Source: Larix kaempferi
Taxonomy: Eukaryota; Streptophyta; Pinopsida; Pinales; Pinaceae
Reading direction: 5' to 3'
Assembly (NCBI GenBank): GCA_027924585.1
Contig: BSBM01002102.1
Coordinates: 147,479-211,478, forward strand
DNA: 64,000 nt
Each line of letters begins with the position of its first letter. The stretch's first letter is position 1. Shown one piece after another: positions 48,401-58,686 of the stretch. The translations under genes were made by a program, and so were the position numbers. The notes beneath the pieces were generated by a model. That model worked only from the letters and a program-made list of their open reading frames with translations. It was not told the origin of the DNA and did not search any database.

Positions 48401-51400
48401 AACAATGAACCCGATTATGAATCAGCACTTCCTATTTTTTCAAAAATTTAACAAAAGAGGGGCTTATAGCTTAATTTGACCAAAATTGCCAAATGGGCAT
48501 TTTTCAGAATTTTTCTGTATGCATGAACTTTTTATGAAAATTGAAAATTCTATAACTTAGATTTCAAATACATTTCAATGCCTTCAACTTACCAGTAAAC
48601 AATCAATAAGGTGTCGTGCTTCAGAAGAAAAATATTCAGGAAATTTAAAATCCCTGGCCATGATCCTTTGGAATGTGAGCCACTCACTGCCATCCTTAAA
48701 GGGCGATATGCCAGACAGCATCTGATACAAAGTGCAACCCAGTGCCCATAGATCGTTTCTGTTTTCAAAAATTGCAATCTAAAACAACTAAGGAACTCAC
48801 ACACCTGCTGTCAAAAGACATATCAACAAGAATATGAATGAAACATCTAGGTTCCACAAGTGATTCAAACTCTAAACATAATATTAAAGGTGAAAACATA
48901 GTACCCAATTGTTGGAGGTGCATGCTTAAGGACCTCTGGTGGAACATAGGCAGCTGTACCAACAAATGTGCAAGCCTTCTCATCTGCCCAAGTTCATAGT
49001 TGAGGCCCTTAAAAATCTATTTCAGAATATCCACTCTTTATATGCACAAGCAGACATATTATTCCAGGTGGCAAGAACAAGCACCTTGTAACAATTATTT
49101 TAAATTACAAGAAAACATAATATTCAATAAAACTACCTTCCTTAAGGCCTTACTTGACGTAGTTGGAATAATTGAAATTGAAGTATTTTCCATTGGTTTC
49201 ACACTGCCAAAATCTGCTAGTTTCACATGTCCATCTGCAGTAAGAAGTATATTCTCTGGCTGATAACAAGCACATAATGTAGCAATTCAGTAAACCAACA
49301 AAAGACCCCACCATGTGAAGTGGTATTGAAATCTAAAGTTGAAGTGCCATTCACCTTTACATCTCGATGAATCAGTCCTACTTTGTGAAGGTACTCAAGG
49401 ACATCCACAATCTGTGCAGTATAGAAACGTGCTTCATCCTCTGAAATGCGGGCTTTCTGCACCCAAAATATTCAATCTTCCAGTTTTATGTGAGCAATAT
49501 AACATTTATTTTGCCATGCAAATTGCTTATTTTCATGTTTATGTGAATTAGAACCAGCATAGATCCATCTTAAACTCATATCTATCAAGCACCGATAGGG
49601 ATTTAATTTCTTGATGTGTATTGAAATTTGATCTTTCTTGATTGATAGATCCGGGTTTAAGTTTTAAGTTTTTATTTTATAAACAAACATCTATTTTTTA
49701 ATTACTTTTTATAATATTTTATTTTATGAACCAATATGGATTTTTTTTAAATATTTTCCATAATTTTTTATTTTATGAGCTGACATGAATTTTTTTAATT
49801 ATTTTGTTACTAACGTTATAACATTATATCACGTTAGAGGATCTCTCCCATACTGAGATGTAGAGCACCTCGTTTCACTCGGTGCAAAGAAAGCATTACA
49901 TATAACAGCAAATCTCCATTTAAGGACAAAATTTAGGCAATCCATCAATCAACCAACAACTATTCAACCTCCCCCTAGCAGGTGGATCAAGTACAACTTT
50001 GATGGACCATCTAAAGGTAGCCCAGGCATGGCTAGAGCAGGGGGGGTATTCATGCATCGAGAAGGAAATATAGTAGGGGGCATCTACCAATCCCTGGGCC
50101 ATAAATCCAAAAACAAAGCAGAATTGGCTGCAAGATATGTGGAATCAAAGAAGCTTAAAAAAAGTTTTAAGAATATCGTCTTTGAGAGTGATTGTTAATA
50201 ATAGTCTACCTCAACAGAAAGACTTGAATCCCATCCTGGGATAGAAAGCAACATCCATGACAGTATTTTTGAAGGTTACAAACTTCTTCACATTAAAAGG
50301 ACCTTAAATCAGATTGCAGATTGGTTAACAAACATAACCATATCCACAAGAGAAGACAAAATAGTAAATATTGACACCCTCTCAATCAAGAAATAAGAAA
50401 GTTGAAAGTTTTAAGTCATATCCTAACCTGCTAGGGACCATGTTGACCTCCTATTCCATAGGTTCAAGTTATTCCCCCATAAATGTTGTACTCTTCCCAA
50501 GTTATTCCCAAACATGCCAGTTGATATGGCAGGTCAATCCAGAAATGGGACAATGGTAGAATGGCAATGAATTTCCCACAGAACTGTCATTCCAATTAAA
50601 TGAGGCTTCAACAATTTAACCATGCAAGCTCTAGCCTTCTGTCACCTTTCTCATTCAATTTCCGACATCCGTAATTGGTTTTCTCTGCACAGTAGGCCGG
50701 TCTAACATAATGGCAAATTCCTCATCCCATGGACAAAGATGGAGACCCAGGAAGTGAGCCCATTCTGAAAGAGGACAAGACCAGCCCTGCTCAGGTAGAG
50801 CAAAATCTCAGTCTGCCAACCCCTTTATGGTGCAAGAATGGCTCAGGATTTTATGGAGTGGCAAGGCCTCGGGATCCATATCCCTGCCTCAGGCAAAAGA
50901 ACCAAGACCAGAATCTTCAATTAACAAAACCTGGATGCTCTCCTCAACTTGGAAATTTATCTGAAGGAAAGGGAAGACGTGCTAGCTCAGAGGCAAACAA
51001 ATTTAGACCGGGAAGTGATAAAATCCTTGGACCAGTTGTTGGTGGTGGTTATGAGCCTCGACAACAACTGCTCATGGACTGTGGCAAGTGGAGAAGACCC
51101 TCAAAATAAGGGTTATTCGCAGCCTGGATATACTGATGGAAGACACGCTGAGCCACCAAGCAACAGTATACATTGAAGAAGAACGTACTCCAGTCTAGCT
51201 TGGCAGACCAATGGATGGCAAGTAGCATTCCCGTGGTCCCATGGTCATCATGGCAATCAATCCCCCCTTCTGTTAATTTTGTGTTATCTCATTCTGGTAT
51301 TTTCTGTTAGGTTTGGTTATGTATGTAAATTATTCTGCAATGGCCATATTTTGTACTACACGTGGAAGTCTAAAGGAACCGCTTTCTATAGTGGCTGATA

Positions 51401-52043
51401 GGATATCGCTGACTTTTGATGTACTTGGATCTCTCTTTGGAGAAAATTTTAAATGAACAAAAGAAACACTTCATTTAAAAAAACAATTACAGACATGCCA
51501 AAAAATAGACCTGGAATCGATGAAGTGGAATCGCTTACCCTGCTTATCTGGTCAAAAATCTCTCCACCATCACAAGATTCAAGGCCCAGGTCTGCATGAT
51601 TCAAGTCAAGGACAGCGTTTGCAATAAAACTATAAACAAAACTAATCAGAATGAAGTTATGAACTGATTCAAAGGAGTTAGTTGATAAAAGCAAATGGCA
51701 CCATTTCCAATATCATAGACACTCTAGTAACCGGCAGACCTGCTTAAATGTTTAAGCTTTACATTCAACTGTTTTGAAACTAACACCCACCCATTTCAAC
51801 AACAGAAAAGATAAGTTCTTCAAACTACGTGTACAATACAAGTATAATTAGCTCTCGGATACAAATATTGCATGCATCCTGAAAGGTAAAGTACAGCTTT
51901 ATTATCCCTGGGTGATCTAACTGATCAAGTACAATACGCTCCAGCTTGACATATGTCGTTTTCTTTTCTTTTGCTATGAATTGTTTATCCATAATCTTCA
52001 GTGCATATATTTTCCCAGTGTCTTTCTTTTTGGCCCTGACAAC
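33349..52043 (-). CDS. PDK1: 3-phosphoinositide-dependent protein kinase 1 (PDK1), N-terminal exon(s) missing
   Basis: PDK1 is the cytosolic/membrane kinase that phosphorylates the activation loop of other AGC kinases; its PH domain binds phosphoinositides. Ten exons join in frame: 51863-52043, 51539-51591, 49355-49456, 49154-49259, 48905-48983, 48593-48758, 44870-45004, 44503-44678, 33575-33797, 33349-33444 (438 codons plus stop). In the partial protein I see the ATP lysine in YALKIMDK (K16), helix-C Glu35, HRDVKPEN (D110), DFGSVKP (D128), the activation segment [13 protein letters not shown] (152-164) and a PH domain from about 333 to the end. Plant PDK1 is about 490 residues, so some 50 N-terminal residues, including the GxGSYS loop, are missing. 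All junctions are GT-AG and no disabling change was seen. Mis-splicing cannot be excluded without RNA data. Confidence 0.93.
33575..33797 (-). CDS. PDK1: PDK1 exon i (PH domain)
   Basis: Completes the split Trp codon, then [54 protein letters not shown] and HFKICT. This is a clear match to the plant PDK1 PH domain. Acceptor GTGTAG, donor GTAAGT. Confidence 0.95.
34141..34905. repeat. Three tandem copies of a 249-bp unit in the large PDK1 intron
   Basis: The GTAA(C/G)AG marker within each unit falls at 34152, 34401 and 34650, exactly 249 bp apart both times. Shared pieces include AGCAAAGAAAATTTGTGAAA, AACAATGGCTTCTTCTCATT and CTCCATAAATCTTCC. A short start of a fourth unit precedes the copia fragment. 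The plus strand contains an ATG-led frame (MASSHS...), but the copies carry stops and I do not recognise a product. Confidence 0.82.
34900..35265 (+). pseudogene. Copia reverse transcriptase fragment
   Basis: [19 protein letters not shown], then [20 protein letters not shown] and [12 protein letters not shown], followed after a frameshift by GQSKYTVE-like residues. The catalytic YVDD motif is degraded to YAHD. There are no LTRs nearby; it is truncated on the left by the 249-bp repeats and on the right by the MITE-like sequence at about 35266. Confidence 0.75.
35266..35860. mobile_element. Second copy of the GGGAGC MITE/hAT family (approximate limits)
   Basis: It begins TGGGAGTAGGAGCG, comparable to the end of the MITE at 12851-13272. 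It has the same AT block (TTTTTATATAATATATATTTT) and then the complement of its middle: AACATCAACCATCTAGCAGT at about 35725 matches the complement of the 13062-13090 segment. It is longer than the first copy, and its right end is not defined. Confidence 0.6.
35861..37075. other. AT-rich intron sequence with ATATATC-type short repeats
   Basis: No gene. Contains ATATATCAG/GATATATCA repeats near 35960-36060 and GCGATAAATTAGGAAAAT near 36075, which recurs in similar form near 40340-40390. Confidence 0.5.
37080..37195 (+). pseudogene. hAT transposase BED-finger fragment
   Basis: In plus-strand translation, a short run [20 protein letters not shown] then LARIP fits the second half of a BED zinc finger (GG-x-RLKxHLA). 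The expected cysteines are degraded. It is too short to define an element. Confidence 0.5.
37620..38230 (-). pseudogene. LINE ORF2 C-terminal zinc-binding fragment
   Basis: In sense, pieces resembling [23 protein letters not shown] and [11 protein letters not shown] are followed by [18 protein letters not shown] and [19 protein letters not shown]. The same series occurs on the plus strand at 41020-41640. The C-x2-C and late C-P residues resemble the cysteine motif at the end of LINE RT proteins. Multiple stops are present. Confidence 0.55.
38542..38554 (+). other. Copia-type primer-binding site, isolated
   Basis: TGGTATTAGAGCC follows CATTTCATT, as at the 3' edge of a plus-strand copia LTR. 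I could not find a partner LTR or coding region, so this may be a remnant or a small TRIM element. Confidence 0.4.
38995..39180 (-). pseudogene. hAT transposase BED zinc-finger fragment
   Basis: In sense: [20 protein letters not shown], then [20 protein letters not shown] and [13 protein letters not shown]. The C-x2-C and H-x(3-5)-H spacing fit a BED finger of plant hAT transposases. No transposase core was found downstream. Confidence 0.65.
39320..41015. other. Intron sequence without a gene; 20-bp repeats at 40285-40395
   Basis: Nothing coding is supported. Between 40285 and 40395, four loosely spaced copies of an ATTATCACGATAAATTGGAA-like unit occur. Confidence 0.5.
41020..42130 (+). pseudogene. 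LINE ORF2 C-terminal fragments, partly duplicated
   Basis: An open stretch from 41025 reads [40 protein letters not shown] and [16 protein letters not shown], then after a stop [17 protein letters not shown] and [19 protein letters not shown]. From about 41690 the FKVGFHRL to HSLIL part is repeated in a more decayed form. This is a LINE-type zinc-binding tail in the opposite orientation to 37620-38230. The assignment to a LINE clade is uncertain. Confidence 0.6.
42131..42975 (+). other. Unrecognised intron sequence with an 87-codon open frame
   Basis: A frame at 42427-42690 (start [14 protein letters not shown]) has no motif that I recognise. Given the gypsy remnant immediately downstream on the same strand, it may be decayed transposon sequence. 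Confidence 0.35.
42976..44350 (+). mobile_element. Truncated gypsy LTR, same family as 7518-21538, opposite strand
   Basis: From 42980 the sequence matches the complement of 10640-10577 (GAGCACTTGTCCCGCAATTG), then at 43059 starts an LTR (TGTTACATGGTACCAATACC). It follows the complement of 10576 down to about 9300. The remaining half of the 3-kb LTR, including the purine tract, is missing. It ends 150 bp or less from PDK1 exon h and is antisense to that gene. Confidence 0.82.
44503..44678 (-). CDS. PDK1: PDK1 exon h (linker to PH domain)
   Basis: An acidic, serine-rich linker ([29 protein letters not shown]) ending STIDAFDSK and two bases of a tryptophan codon. The donor GTATGT opens the 10.7-kb intron. 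Linker length and content vary between plant PDK1 proteins. Confidence 0.88.
44870..45004 (-). CDS. PDK1: PDK1 exon g (end of kinase domain)
   Basis: [18 protein letters not shown] then [16 protein letters not shown] and APKLAPPLT. Acceptor TATATAG, donor GTATGG; 45 codons, phase 0. Confidence 0.92.
45005..47104. other. PDK1 intron; LTR-like sequence near 45780-46295
   Basis: Within this 2.1 kb, 45780-46295 resembles a copia LTR (TGTACATG start, CATAAATAC TATA-like box at 46000, CTCAACA end), but no target duplication or partner was found. The rest is AT-rich and without features. Confidence 0.35.
47110..48285 (+). mobile_element. Solo LTR (copia type) in a PDK1 intron
   Basis: 1176 bp from TGTTAG to TTCTTCA, flanked by exact duplications GAAAC (47105-47109 and 48286-48290). 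It has no interior. It contains ten or more irregular copies of a GGCACRNATTTCGAGG-like motif between 47450 and 47950, a CT microsatellite near 48030, and the ACTGGTTTTCCCCGTGGG stretch shared with other copia LTRs here. It is antisense to PDK1. Confidence 0.88.
48593..48758 (-). CDS. PDK1: PDK1 exon f (C-lobe)
   Basis: [16 protein letters not shown] then [20 protein letters not shown] and [10 protein letters not shown]. Acceptor AAACAG, donor GTAAGT. Confidence 0.93.
48905..48983 (-). CDS. PDK1: PDK1 exon e (activation segment)
   Basis: [20 protein letters not shown] then APPTIG. Acceptor GGGCAG; the donor reads GTACTA, a weak match to the plant consensus. The apparent ATG frame starting MRRLAHLL at 48983 is the wrong frame. 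Confidence 0.9.
49154..49259 (-). CDS. PDK1: PDK1 exon d (PEN and DFG)
   Basis: [18 protein letters not shown] then [17 protein letters not shown]. The donor GTAAGG at 49153 is chosen over a downstream GTAGTT because only it keeps frame with the next exon (NEKACTFVG). Confidence 0.92.
49355..49456 (-). CDS. PDK1: PDK1 exon c (catalytic loop, HRDVK)
   Basis: 34 codons, phase 0 at both ends: [15 protein letters not shown] to GLIHRDVK. Acceptor GGTGCAG, donor GTGAAT. Confidence 0.93.
49457..49900. other. PDK1 intron, AT-rich
   Basis: T- and A-rich sequence with runs such as TTTTATGAACCAATATGG repeated in modified form (TTTTATGAGCTGACATG). No coding signal. Confidence 0.45.
49905..51470 (+). 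mobile_element. 5'-truncated L1-type LINE in a PDK1 intron
   Basis: Only the RNase H end of ORF2 and a 3' UTR remain. RNase H pieces: [20 protein letters not shown] near 49990, [10 protein letters not shown] near 50120, VFESDC near 50190, and QIADWLTN near 50320, with two stops. About 1.1 kb of 3' UTR follows, ending in AAATGAACAAAAG near 51450-51460 and a loose A-rich tail. A 126-codon frame at 50729-51109 lies in this UTR and shows no known domain. The element is antisense to PDK1. Confidence 0.75.
51539..51591 (-). CDS. PDK1: PDK1 exon b (hinge)
   Basis: Only 53 nt: [17 protein letters not shown]. Acceptor GCAG, donor GTAAGC. The longer open frame upstream of the acceptor is intron sequence. 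Confidence 0.88.
51863..52043 (-). CDS. PDK1: PDK1 exon a (N-lobe)
   Basis: Begins in phase 0 after the acceptor TTTTCAG with [20 protein letters not shown] and runs through [20 protein letters not shown] to FTFQDACNI. The donor GTATCC was chosen because the next exon restores FQDACNIYLGLESC, matching the PDK1 pattern. The acceptor shows that at least one upstream exon exists. Confidence 0.9.
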
Positions 52044-55000
52044 CTGAAAATAGCACAGTATAGCATAACATTAAACATCATTTTAAAAATGGTAGGCTGT
52101 AAACAGTCTAAAATGTCAATAACTACAGCCATGTCTCGTCAAAGCAGGGACACATACATCTGTTTCAGGTCTTTATAATAACCAATCCGCATTTAAGATG
52201 TGTTTATTTCAAATCATTAAGTATTTTGCCTTCATACTTAAATTTATTTTATCATGTAGACCCAAAGATGCCTTTTTCTCTTCTCGTTGAGTGTTTACTT
52301 ACAACAAACCCAATGCTTCAACAGATAATAAGAAACAGAATACATCCTGATTGTAGTGAAAAAGATCTTTCTATCACAAAACAAGGAACAAAGTCACCTT
52401 TGACTACAGATTTCAATGACACAAAAATCTTTCACTTAACAATTGATCAATCTGATGACCAAAGCCGGTTCAGTCAAGATCGAATAGAAAGAATGGTTTG
52501 TTAAAGACATGCTTCTTCTCAATGGTTGGTAAAACAAATTGAAATTTCAGGAAGGCCTGTCCTAATCCTAAAAAGTAAGCAATCTCTATCCTACATTGGT
52601 CTTGTTACCAGCTAAGTTGTACTTAGTTGGACTTTCAAGTGAGCGGGCAAAAATTCTGAACATGATACATGTTCATCTTCGTAATTTTGAAGTCCATCAG
52701 GCCTTTCAGGGCCCTCTTTTTTTTAAATTTTTTTCATGTTCATCTTCATAATTTTGAAGTCCATCAGGCCTTTCAGGGCCCTCCTTTTTTTTAATTTTTT
52801 TCATGTGGTCATGCTCCACGGGGTTTGTAATAAAGTGGGCTAGCATGGTGATTTTTATGTAAAGGACTTGGATTCCTAGGACTTAGCAATAAATCCAAGT
52901 ATTCAAAGAAGTTTTTTCACTTGTTAATTATACTTTGTGTTTTAGCAAGGCATAATTTTCAAGTTTTTCTCCTGCTCCTTCAAAGCTGGAATGCCCGTCT
53001 TGGTGGTTAGGCCTTAAGGAGGTTATTAAAGTTCACATGTCAATGATATGAACATGCTAGACACTATTGTAGAGTCGTATGAACATGTGCTAGGTCGTAT
53101 GAACCCCTAGGATTTTTTGAAGTTTTGGAAAAAATTGTGTTTCTCGTAAAATCAAGCTATTTTTTAATAGTTTAATTGGCAAAATTAAAAATGTAATAAA
53201 AGTATGGTTTGCAGGTAAAATTTGTCAATGGGATGCTCGTTTTCTAAGCCAGAGCACCCATAAACCCATAAACCCACTTTTCCTAAGTTTCGAGTGAATA
53301 TTTATCTCCAAAATTAATATTTACTCGAAAAAGGCCAAAGAGGTAAATGGCCAAAAAAGACATAATAATGGCAAAATCCAAATCCCATTAATCAAGGAAT
53401 TGTGATTGAGACATGATCTCAATTTACAGAAGTGGTGAGGATTTGATTGATTGCCAAATCAAAGAAGATTGGAGTCCAATCTCATGAGTTCGAGTTAGCT
53501 ACCACTAAAGGAGGGGCACATATCTCAAGTATGTGCGACTTGTGTGATGTGGCAGCCCACTATTCAATGGTGAAGAATCAAAGAAGGCATGCACCTACCT
53601 CTTGAGAGGTGGCACACCCTTCATGGAGTTTAACTCCAAGTCAAGATCAATCAAGATCATTCTTATTCCAGTCAAGGAAATGCATCCCTCTTTGGGAGTT
53701 GCGCCCCCCCTCTTGGTGAAAATCTATTTAAGAGTGAGGTCTCTTCACCATTCATCATCGGAAGGTGGGACCTATGCTCTTTTGCTATTGTAATATCTTT
53801 TAAAGTTTTGGAATAAGAAGAAAGGGTTTGGAGGCTACTACTCTGTGTGATTGTCTATTGTGTGGATGTCTGAGGCTCATTGAGCCATAGAGGTAACGGG
53901 TATCATTTTGCAATTTTGTTCATTGTTGGAATTTAATCGACCTTTGAAGGGAATGTGCATTCTAGTAGGGTAAGAAGTAGGATTTGATATCTACTTATTG
54001 CTAGCTATATGACAATGCATTGAAAATTGTAATTTCTTGTCTGAATGAACATTTTTTCTAAAGTCTTTTATATGGTTAACATAGATAATATAATTCTCTT
54101 GTGCAAGTTGTTGTGAGATGCTTACAGGTTGTCTAAAGCTGGATGGCGTGACAAGCGTGTTAGCGTTGTCACCTCTCAAGCAATTCTAAAAAAGGAGCTT
54201 AGTCCCTCACAATCCCACTATCAAGAAGACTCCATCCTCCCAGCTTTCTTGTCCAACTCTTGGTTCTAAATCTATGTTTCAAACTCATAACTCTTTTCTC
54301 AGATACTTTGGTTGGTTTCATTCAGATCTATAATAGTTTCTGCATTAAAAGTAGGTCTGATTTTTGTTATTAGATCTAAATTTTTTCAAAAGTTTACATC
54401 TCATATCTAGATCTAGTAAAAAGCAATCTCCATTTTCAAGTGTATTTTCTTTCTTTAAATATTTTAAAGCTTGATAAGTTAACTTGCTCACTGTTTTAAA
54501 AAGTTATATTTGGCTGATTTAGTTTGCTGCCCTGAAAAGGCAAGCAAAGATCCCAAGCGGAAAGCTTTCTAGCTTGTTTTCTTGGTTCATTTTGAGTAGT
54601 TTTAGTCTAGTCTAACTTAGAAATTTTTTGCAAGTTTTAGGTGGTGACCCAAAGACACTCTTAAAGTGCTTTGGGCCATTTTTTGACTAACTTTGTTGGC
54701 TGTTTTTTAGCTTTTGTCAAACAGGTACAAGGAGGTGCTGCTAAATTTTGAAGATTTGGAAGATTTAAAAGCCCTTTCCCATTCATTTTCCAACTAGTTT
54801 GACCTTTATTCTTCAAAAAACTTGTAAGCTTGATAGTCCTATTCTTCAAAGGACTACAAGCATTCCTGGAAATCATTGTAAAAAAAGAGAAAAAGAAAAG
54901 TGAGTGGGCTACCCAGTGCCCACAGCCCATCCCCCTAGGGGGGGTCCATGTTGACTCTTATTTTTTGTGGTTTGGAATTTTAGTTTAGATTTTCTTTTTC

Positions 55001-57294
55001 CGCAATTAATAAAATCAATCTAGGAGAAAATTAACCGTCATGGTCAAATCCAATTGTTGAGCCACTGATTCACTTAGGACTTAGTTTTTTACATTTTTTA
55101 AACAATTTGCTTTCAAGCTTCAGTAACATTTTCCTTGCTTTCCCGAAGTACGGTGTCACGGAAAGAGCTTGCTCAAGTACTGGAGTTCGTCCAGAAAAAG
55201 AGATTCTTAGAGTAGATTAATCAAGTAAAAAATCTTAAATTTGTTAAATAAAATACCAACGCTTGTCTTCCCCTATGCTTTGGACCGCTGCAGCTTAGTC
55301 TAACCAATTGGTCAACCCAGAAAGGGAGGTAAGCATTAGTTTAATAAGACAATCCAAACAAGCTAAACTTTGAGAACTCAGGAGGTTGCAAAAGGTGAAT
55401 ACCATAGAGTCAGGGCATTGCTTTCAATAGGTTATGCCTCATCCCGTTGGACACTTGGTAAAGCCGCTATAGCACTCAGTTCAAGAAGTTAAGTTTATTT
55501 GGGCCAAACCACCATAAACCTACTCCCGTAATACTCATTAATAATCTTAAAATTTGCCAACTGAGGCACTTGCAATACTTAGCCAACACAACATTCACAC
55601 TCCAAAGCACTTCCACTTTTGCATCTTTATATCGGACATTGGTTTTTTTTGCTTACTATCTTGAGCTTATGTTTATGCAAATATGATGATGATTTATGTG
55701 ATATGTGTCGATCTTTTTATTTCATTATTGCTGTTGTTGTTGGAATTTTTTAATTAACTCCTAGATTAGTTGTTTTCTATTTCATAGAATAAACACACCT
55801 TAGTTTCTTTTCTTTTTTTTAGGGACCACCCCCCTTGGCTTTGTTAGGAGTAAGCATAGACGGAAGAGTCGAGTTATCACGTGACAGCACTTGACTCCAA
55901 CTTGCCCCCAAGGCCACACCGAGCGGCTTGAAGATTTTTGTCGCATTACCCCCTAGGTGTGCATCCAGGCGGCAACAAGTCCCAAAGAAAATTAGAGGTG
56001 CCCAAGAAATTCTAAGAAAAACTTTTTCAGTCCTTAGGGTTCTTCTACCCTAGTTCTTTTCTATTCTGTTGGGATGTAATTTCAAGTCTCATTGACCTGC
56101 TTTGGTCATTCGTGGAAATTAATAGAATTTATTTCATTCTTTCTAATAGTGGCATGGGTCGTGAAAGACTACATTGTTTTGAACTAAAAAAAGATTTCAT
56201 TATTCTTAATGATAAATAAACAGCACCTTATGGTAGTCACTAACCCATTCTCGTAGAGAAAAGTACAGCCAGAGTAAGAGCTGATGTAGACAGATTAAAT
56301 GTAATGTTTTTGTAAGGATGACCAATACAAATGGCTAAAAGAAATCAACATGAGAATGGCTTTGGAATCTCTATGGCTTTGGAATCTCTATGCCCCATAC
56401 AATAGCTGACATGGTTTATTGAAAAAGCAACTCTATATTTAAACATGCAGATTGCTGGAAAGTTGCTGTACAACCATCTTGTTGTATAAAGTTTTTTCTC
56501 AACTGTTCTGTTAAGTTTTTGACTAATACTTTGCTACTTTACTAATATACTGGTGATGTGATACAGGCCCTTTAATTAAGAATTTAAGATAAATTTTGAA
56601 TGGATTTCTTCCATTTCACAAACAATTCTGTTGGGTGATTCTCTTAAGATTAAATTCACCTACTGTTGAGTTAAATTCTGCAGAAACTTGTGCATCATCA
56701 ATTGGGTCTAGCTGGGACGGTTGTGAGTTGAAATGTTATCCTCCTACAAACACAAGAATAGTTAAATTTATTATTTTATACTACATAGTTGACTCTGTAT
56801 AACCCCGTAACATATTAGGTTTGCTAATTTTATAAAATCCTGCTATGTCATCATTGCACATATTATTACAATCTAACCATTAAGAGGTAGAATTCTATTA
56901 TCTTGTGAACTTCAACCTGATCTATTCTCTGGAATGCCAAAGATATCTCAAAAGGATGCCTTCCTAATGAAAACAAATGAGATACCCTTGTGCAAGTCAA
57001 CTATCAAACATATGTTTCAGTGGTACATCAACTTGCATTAAGGCGATGTTTGAACATGTTACATGGATGAGCTACAAACCTAGAACATTACACAATGCAT
57101 ATCATTTGCATCTCTTAGGTAAGTAAGGCAACATTGTATTGAAACCATTGAAGATAATATATTGTTTAGATGAAAATATCGCCTATGACATATGAACAAA
57201 TGGAAGAGACAATTTTATTCAAGATTATGTCCCACTGGCCATGATTTCGATCAAATCATAGACATAAAGGGGACTTGTTATAAGCCCATTTCTA
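52044..57294. other. Upstream PDK1 intron or 5' region; no gene recognised
   Basis: I looked for the N-terminal PDK1 exon (FEFGKIYGVGSYSK-like) on the minus strand and did not find it. There are two 67-bp direct repeats at 52671-52804. The sequence from about 53100 to 56160 has the feel of a decayed, non-coding LTR element, but I could not find paired LTRs or a primer site. Confidence 0.5.
52671..52804. repeat. Two direct 67-bp repeats
   Basis: GTTCATCTTC(G/A)TAATTTTGAAG, then CATCAGGCCTTTCAGGGCCC and a T-rich tail, at 52671 and again at 52738, with few differences. The T-run at the end suggests replication slippage. Confidence 0.85.
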
Positions 57295-57299
57295 GACTA

Positions 57300-57933
57300 T
57301 GTTAGAATTTATAGCAACATAACCAAGATCACTAAAAGAATGGCAAAGCACAGAAACAAAATGAGTGTGGAGCTTGTTTAACCATGATGATAAGAACAAT
57401 CATCTCCCAACCATAGACAAAGCTATTTGTCTCCCCTGAGCTCACGCCTTCCAATAGAGAACAATGTACATCCAGATAGTAGTAGCGCAAACCCAAGAAA
57501 AATAAGAGAGAAACTTCTCCAATAGTAGAGAACCCCAAAAATTAGTCTCCTAGCCGCAGTAGCGAACCTCTCTTGACTAGATTGAACTTGCTTGAGTGAA
57601 TGACCAAATGAGAGGTAGAACTCTCCATTTATACACATCAAAAAGTGACTTTTTCCCTTACAGGGCCAACCTGGCTTTCCCTAACTGATCCAACCTGACT
57701 GGGGCAGTTCAGCCCATTGTTTGGGGCAGACTGCCTACTGTTTTGGGGCAGTTTACCCACTGGGTCGACTTGTCTTGGGGGAATACAAAAATTACATTTA
57801 ATAAATCTTTTCTTTGTGATTTCACCACAAGGTTTGCATTGATTCCTTCAAGGGTTTTACATGATCAAATACATTGATATCTTCTCCCGCGGGAGTTACA
57901 AGAATAACTTCCGAAGTTGCACTATTTCCAACA
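57300..57933 (-). repeat. 3' LTR of the 57300-60909 copia element
   Basis: TGTTAGAATTTATAGC...TTTCCAACA, aligning with 60273-60909. It is followed by CTCCCTCTCAATAAGGAGGG, the complement of the polypurine-tract region. A third PPT-like copy (CTCCCTCTTAGCCAGGGAGG) lies near 58038-58057, next to a short duplicate of the LTR edge (TTCCAACA). Confidence 0.87.
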
Positions 57934-58344
57934 CTCCCTCTCAATAAGGAGGGTATTCTTAGGACACGATATTCTAATTTTATTCTTTCTTGGGTTGACC
58001 TATGAGGTGAAGCCTCACGCAACTACTATTCCAACACTCCCTCTTAGCCAGGGAGGCATCATCGGTATTATCATATTGGAACACATCTGGATATCATCTG
58101 TACATCATAGTTATCTCTAACCTCTCTATATCATAAGGAAGGTCTTCCAACACAATCTCAGTCCGTCGAGAAGTGTCAACAAATCAATATTTGTGCATCA
58201 GCTCAATCCAGTCCATCGAAGAACATGCACTAGCTCTACGACTCTGCCCTATCCATAGGGGAGTCACTCGTGCCTCAGCTCGACCCAGTCCTTCAGGGAA
58301 CATGCTCCAACTCAACCAGTCCTTCGGTGAGTCCTAGAGTACCA

Positions 58345-58682
58345 GTGTACGAAAGTGTGCACCAACCTCTTCATCCCATCTCAAGATGTCTGAAAGATCT
58401 CCTCACTCTTTTCAGAGTGATATGGAGAATGCACTAAATCTCTCCATCATGTCCCATGATGTTTGAGAGATATCCCCACTCTACTGAGTGTCTGGGAGTG
58501 TGCGCTAGCCTCTCCATCCTATCAAGATGTCTGAGAGATCTCCTCACTCTATCCTAGAGTGATCCAAAGAATGCAGTGGCCTCTCCATCCTATCTAGATG
58601 TCCAAGAGATATCCTCACTCTAACCTAGAGTGATCCGGAGAATATAGTGGCCTCTCCATCCTATTTGGATGTCTGAGAGATA
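58345..58682 (-). repeat. Tandem array C: about 75-bp repeats
   Basis: Repeats of CTCTCCATCCTATC-GATGTC, GAGAGATCTCCTCACTCT and GAGTGATCC-GAGAATG, four to five copies with substitutions. They lie upstream of array D in the same interior. Confidence 0.82.
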
Positions 58683-58686
58683 AGCT

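Noticed and set aside
48765-48983. ATG-led frame MRRLAHLL... on the minus strand
   Set aside because: It overlaps PDK1 exon e in the wrong frame; the spliced frame gives the conserved activation segment.
50729-51109. 126-codon plus-strand frame in a PDK1 intron
   Set aside because: It lies in the 3' UTR of a truncated LINE, has no domain that I recognise, and overlaps another open frame of similar quality.
53100-56160. Possible large non-coding LTR derivative
   Set aside because: Composition and style suggest a decayed retroelement, but I could not find paired LTRs, a primer site or target duplications.
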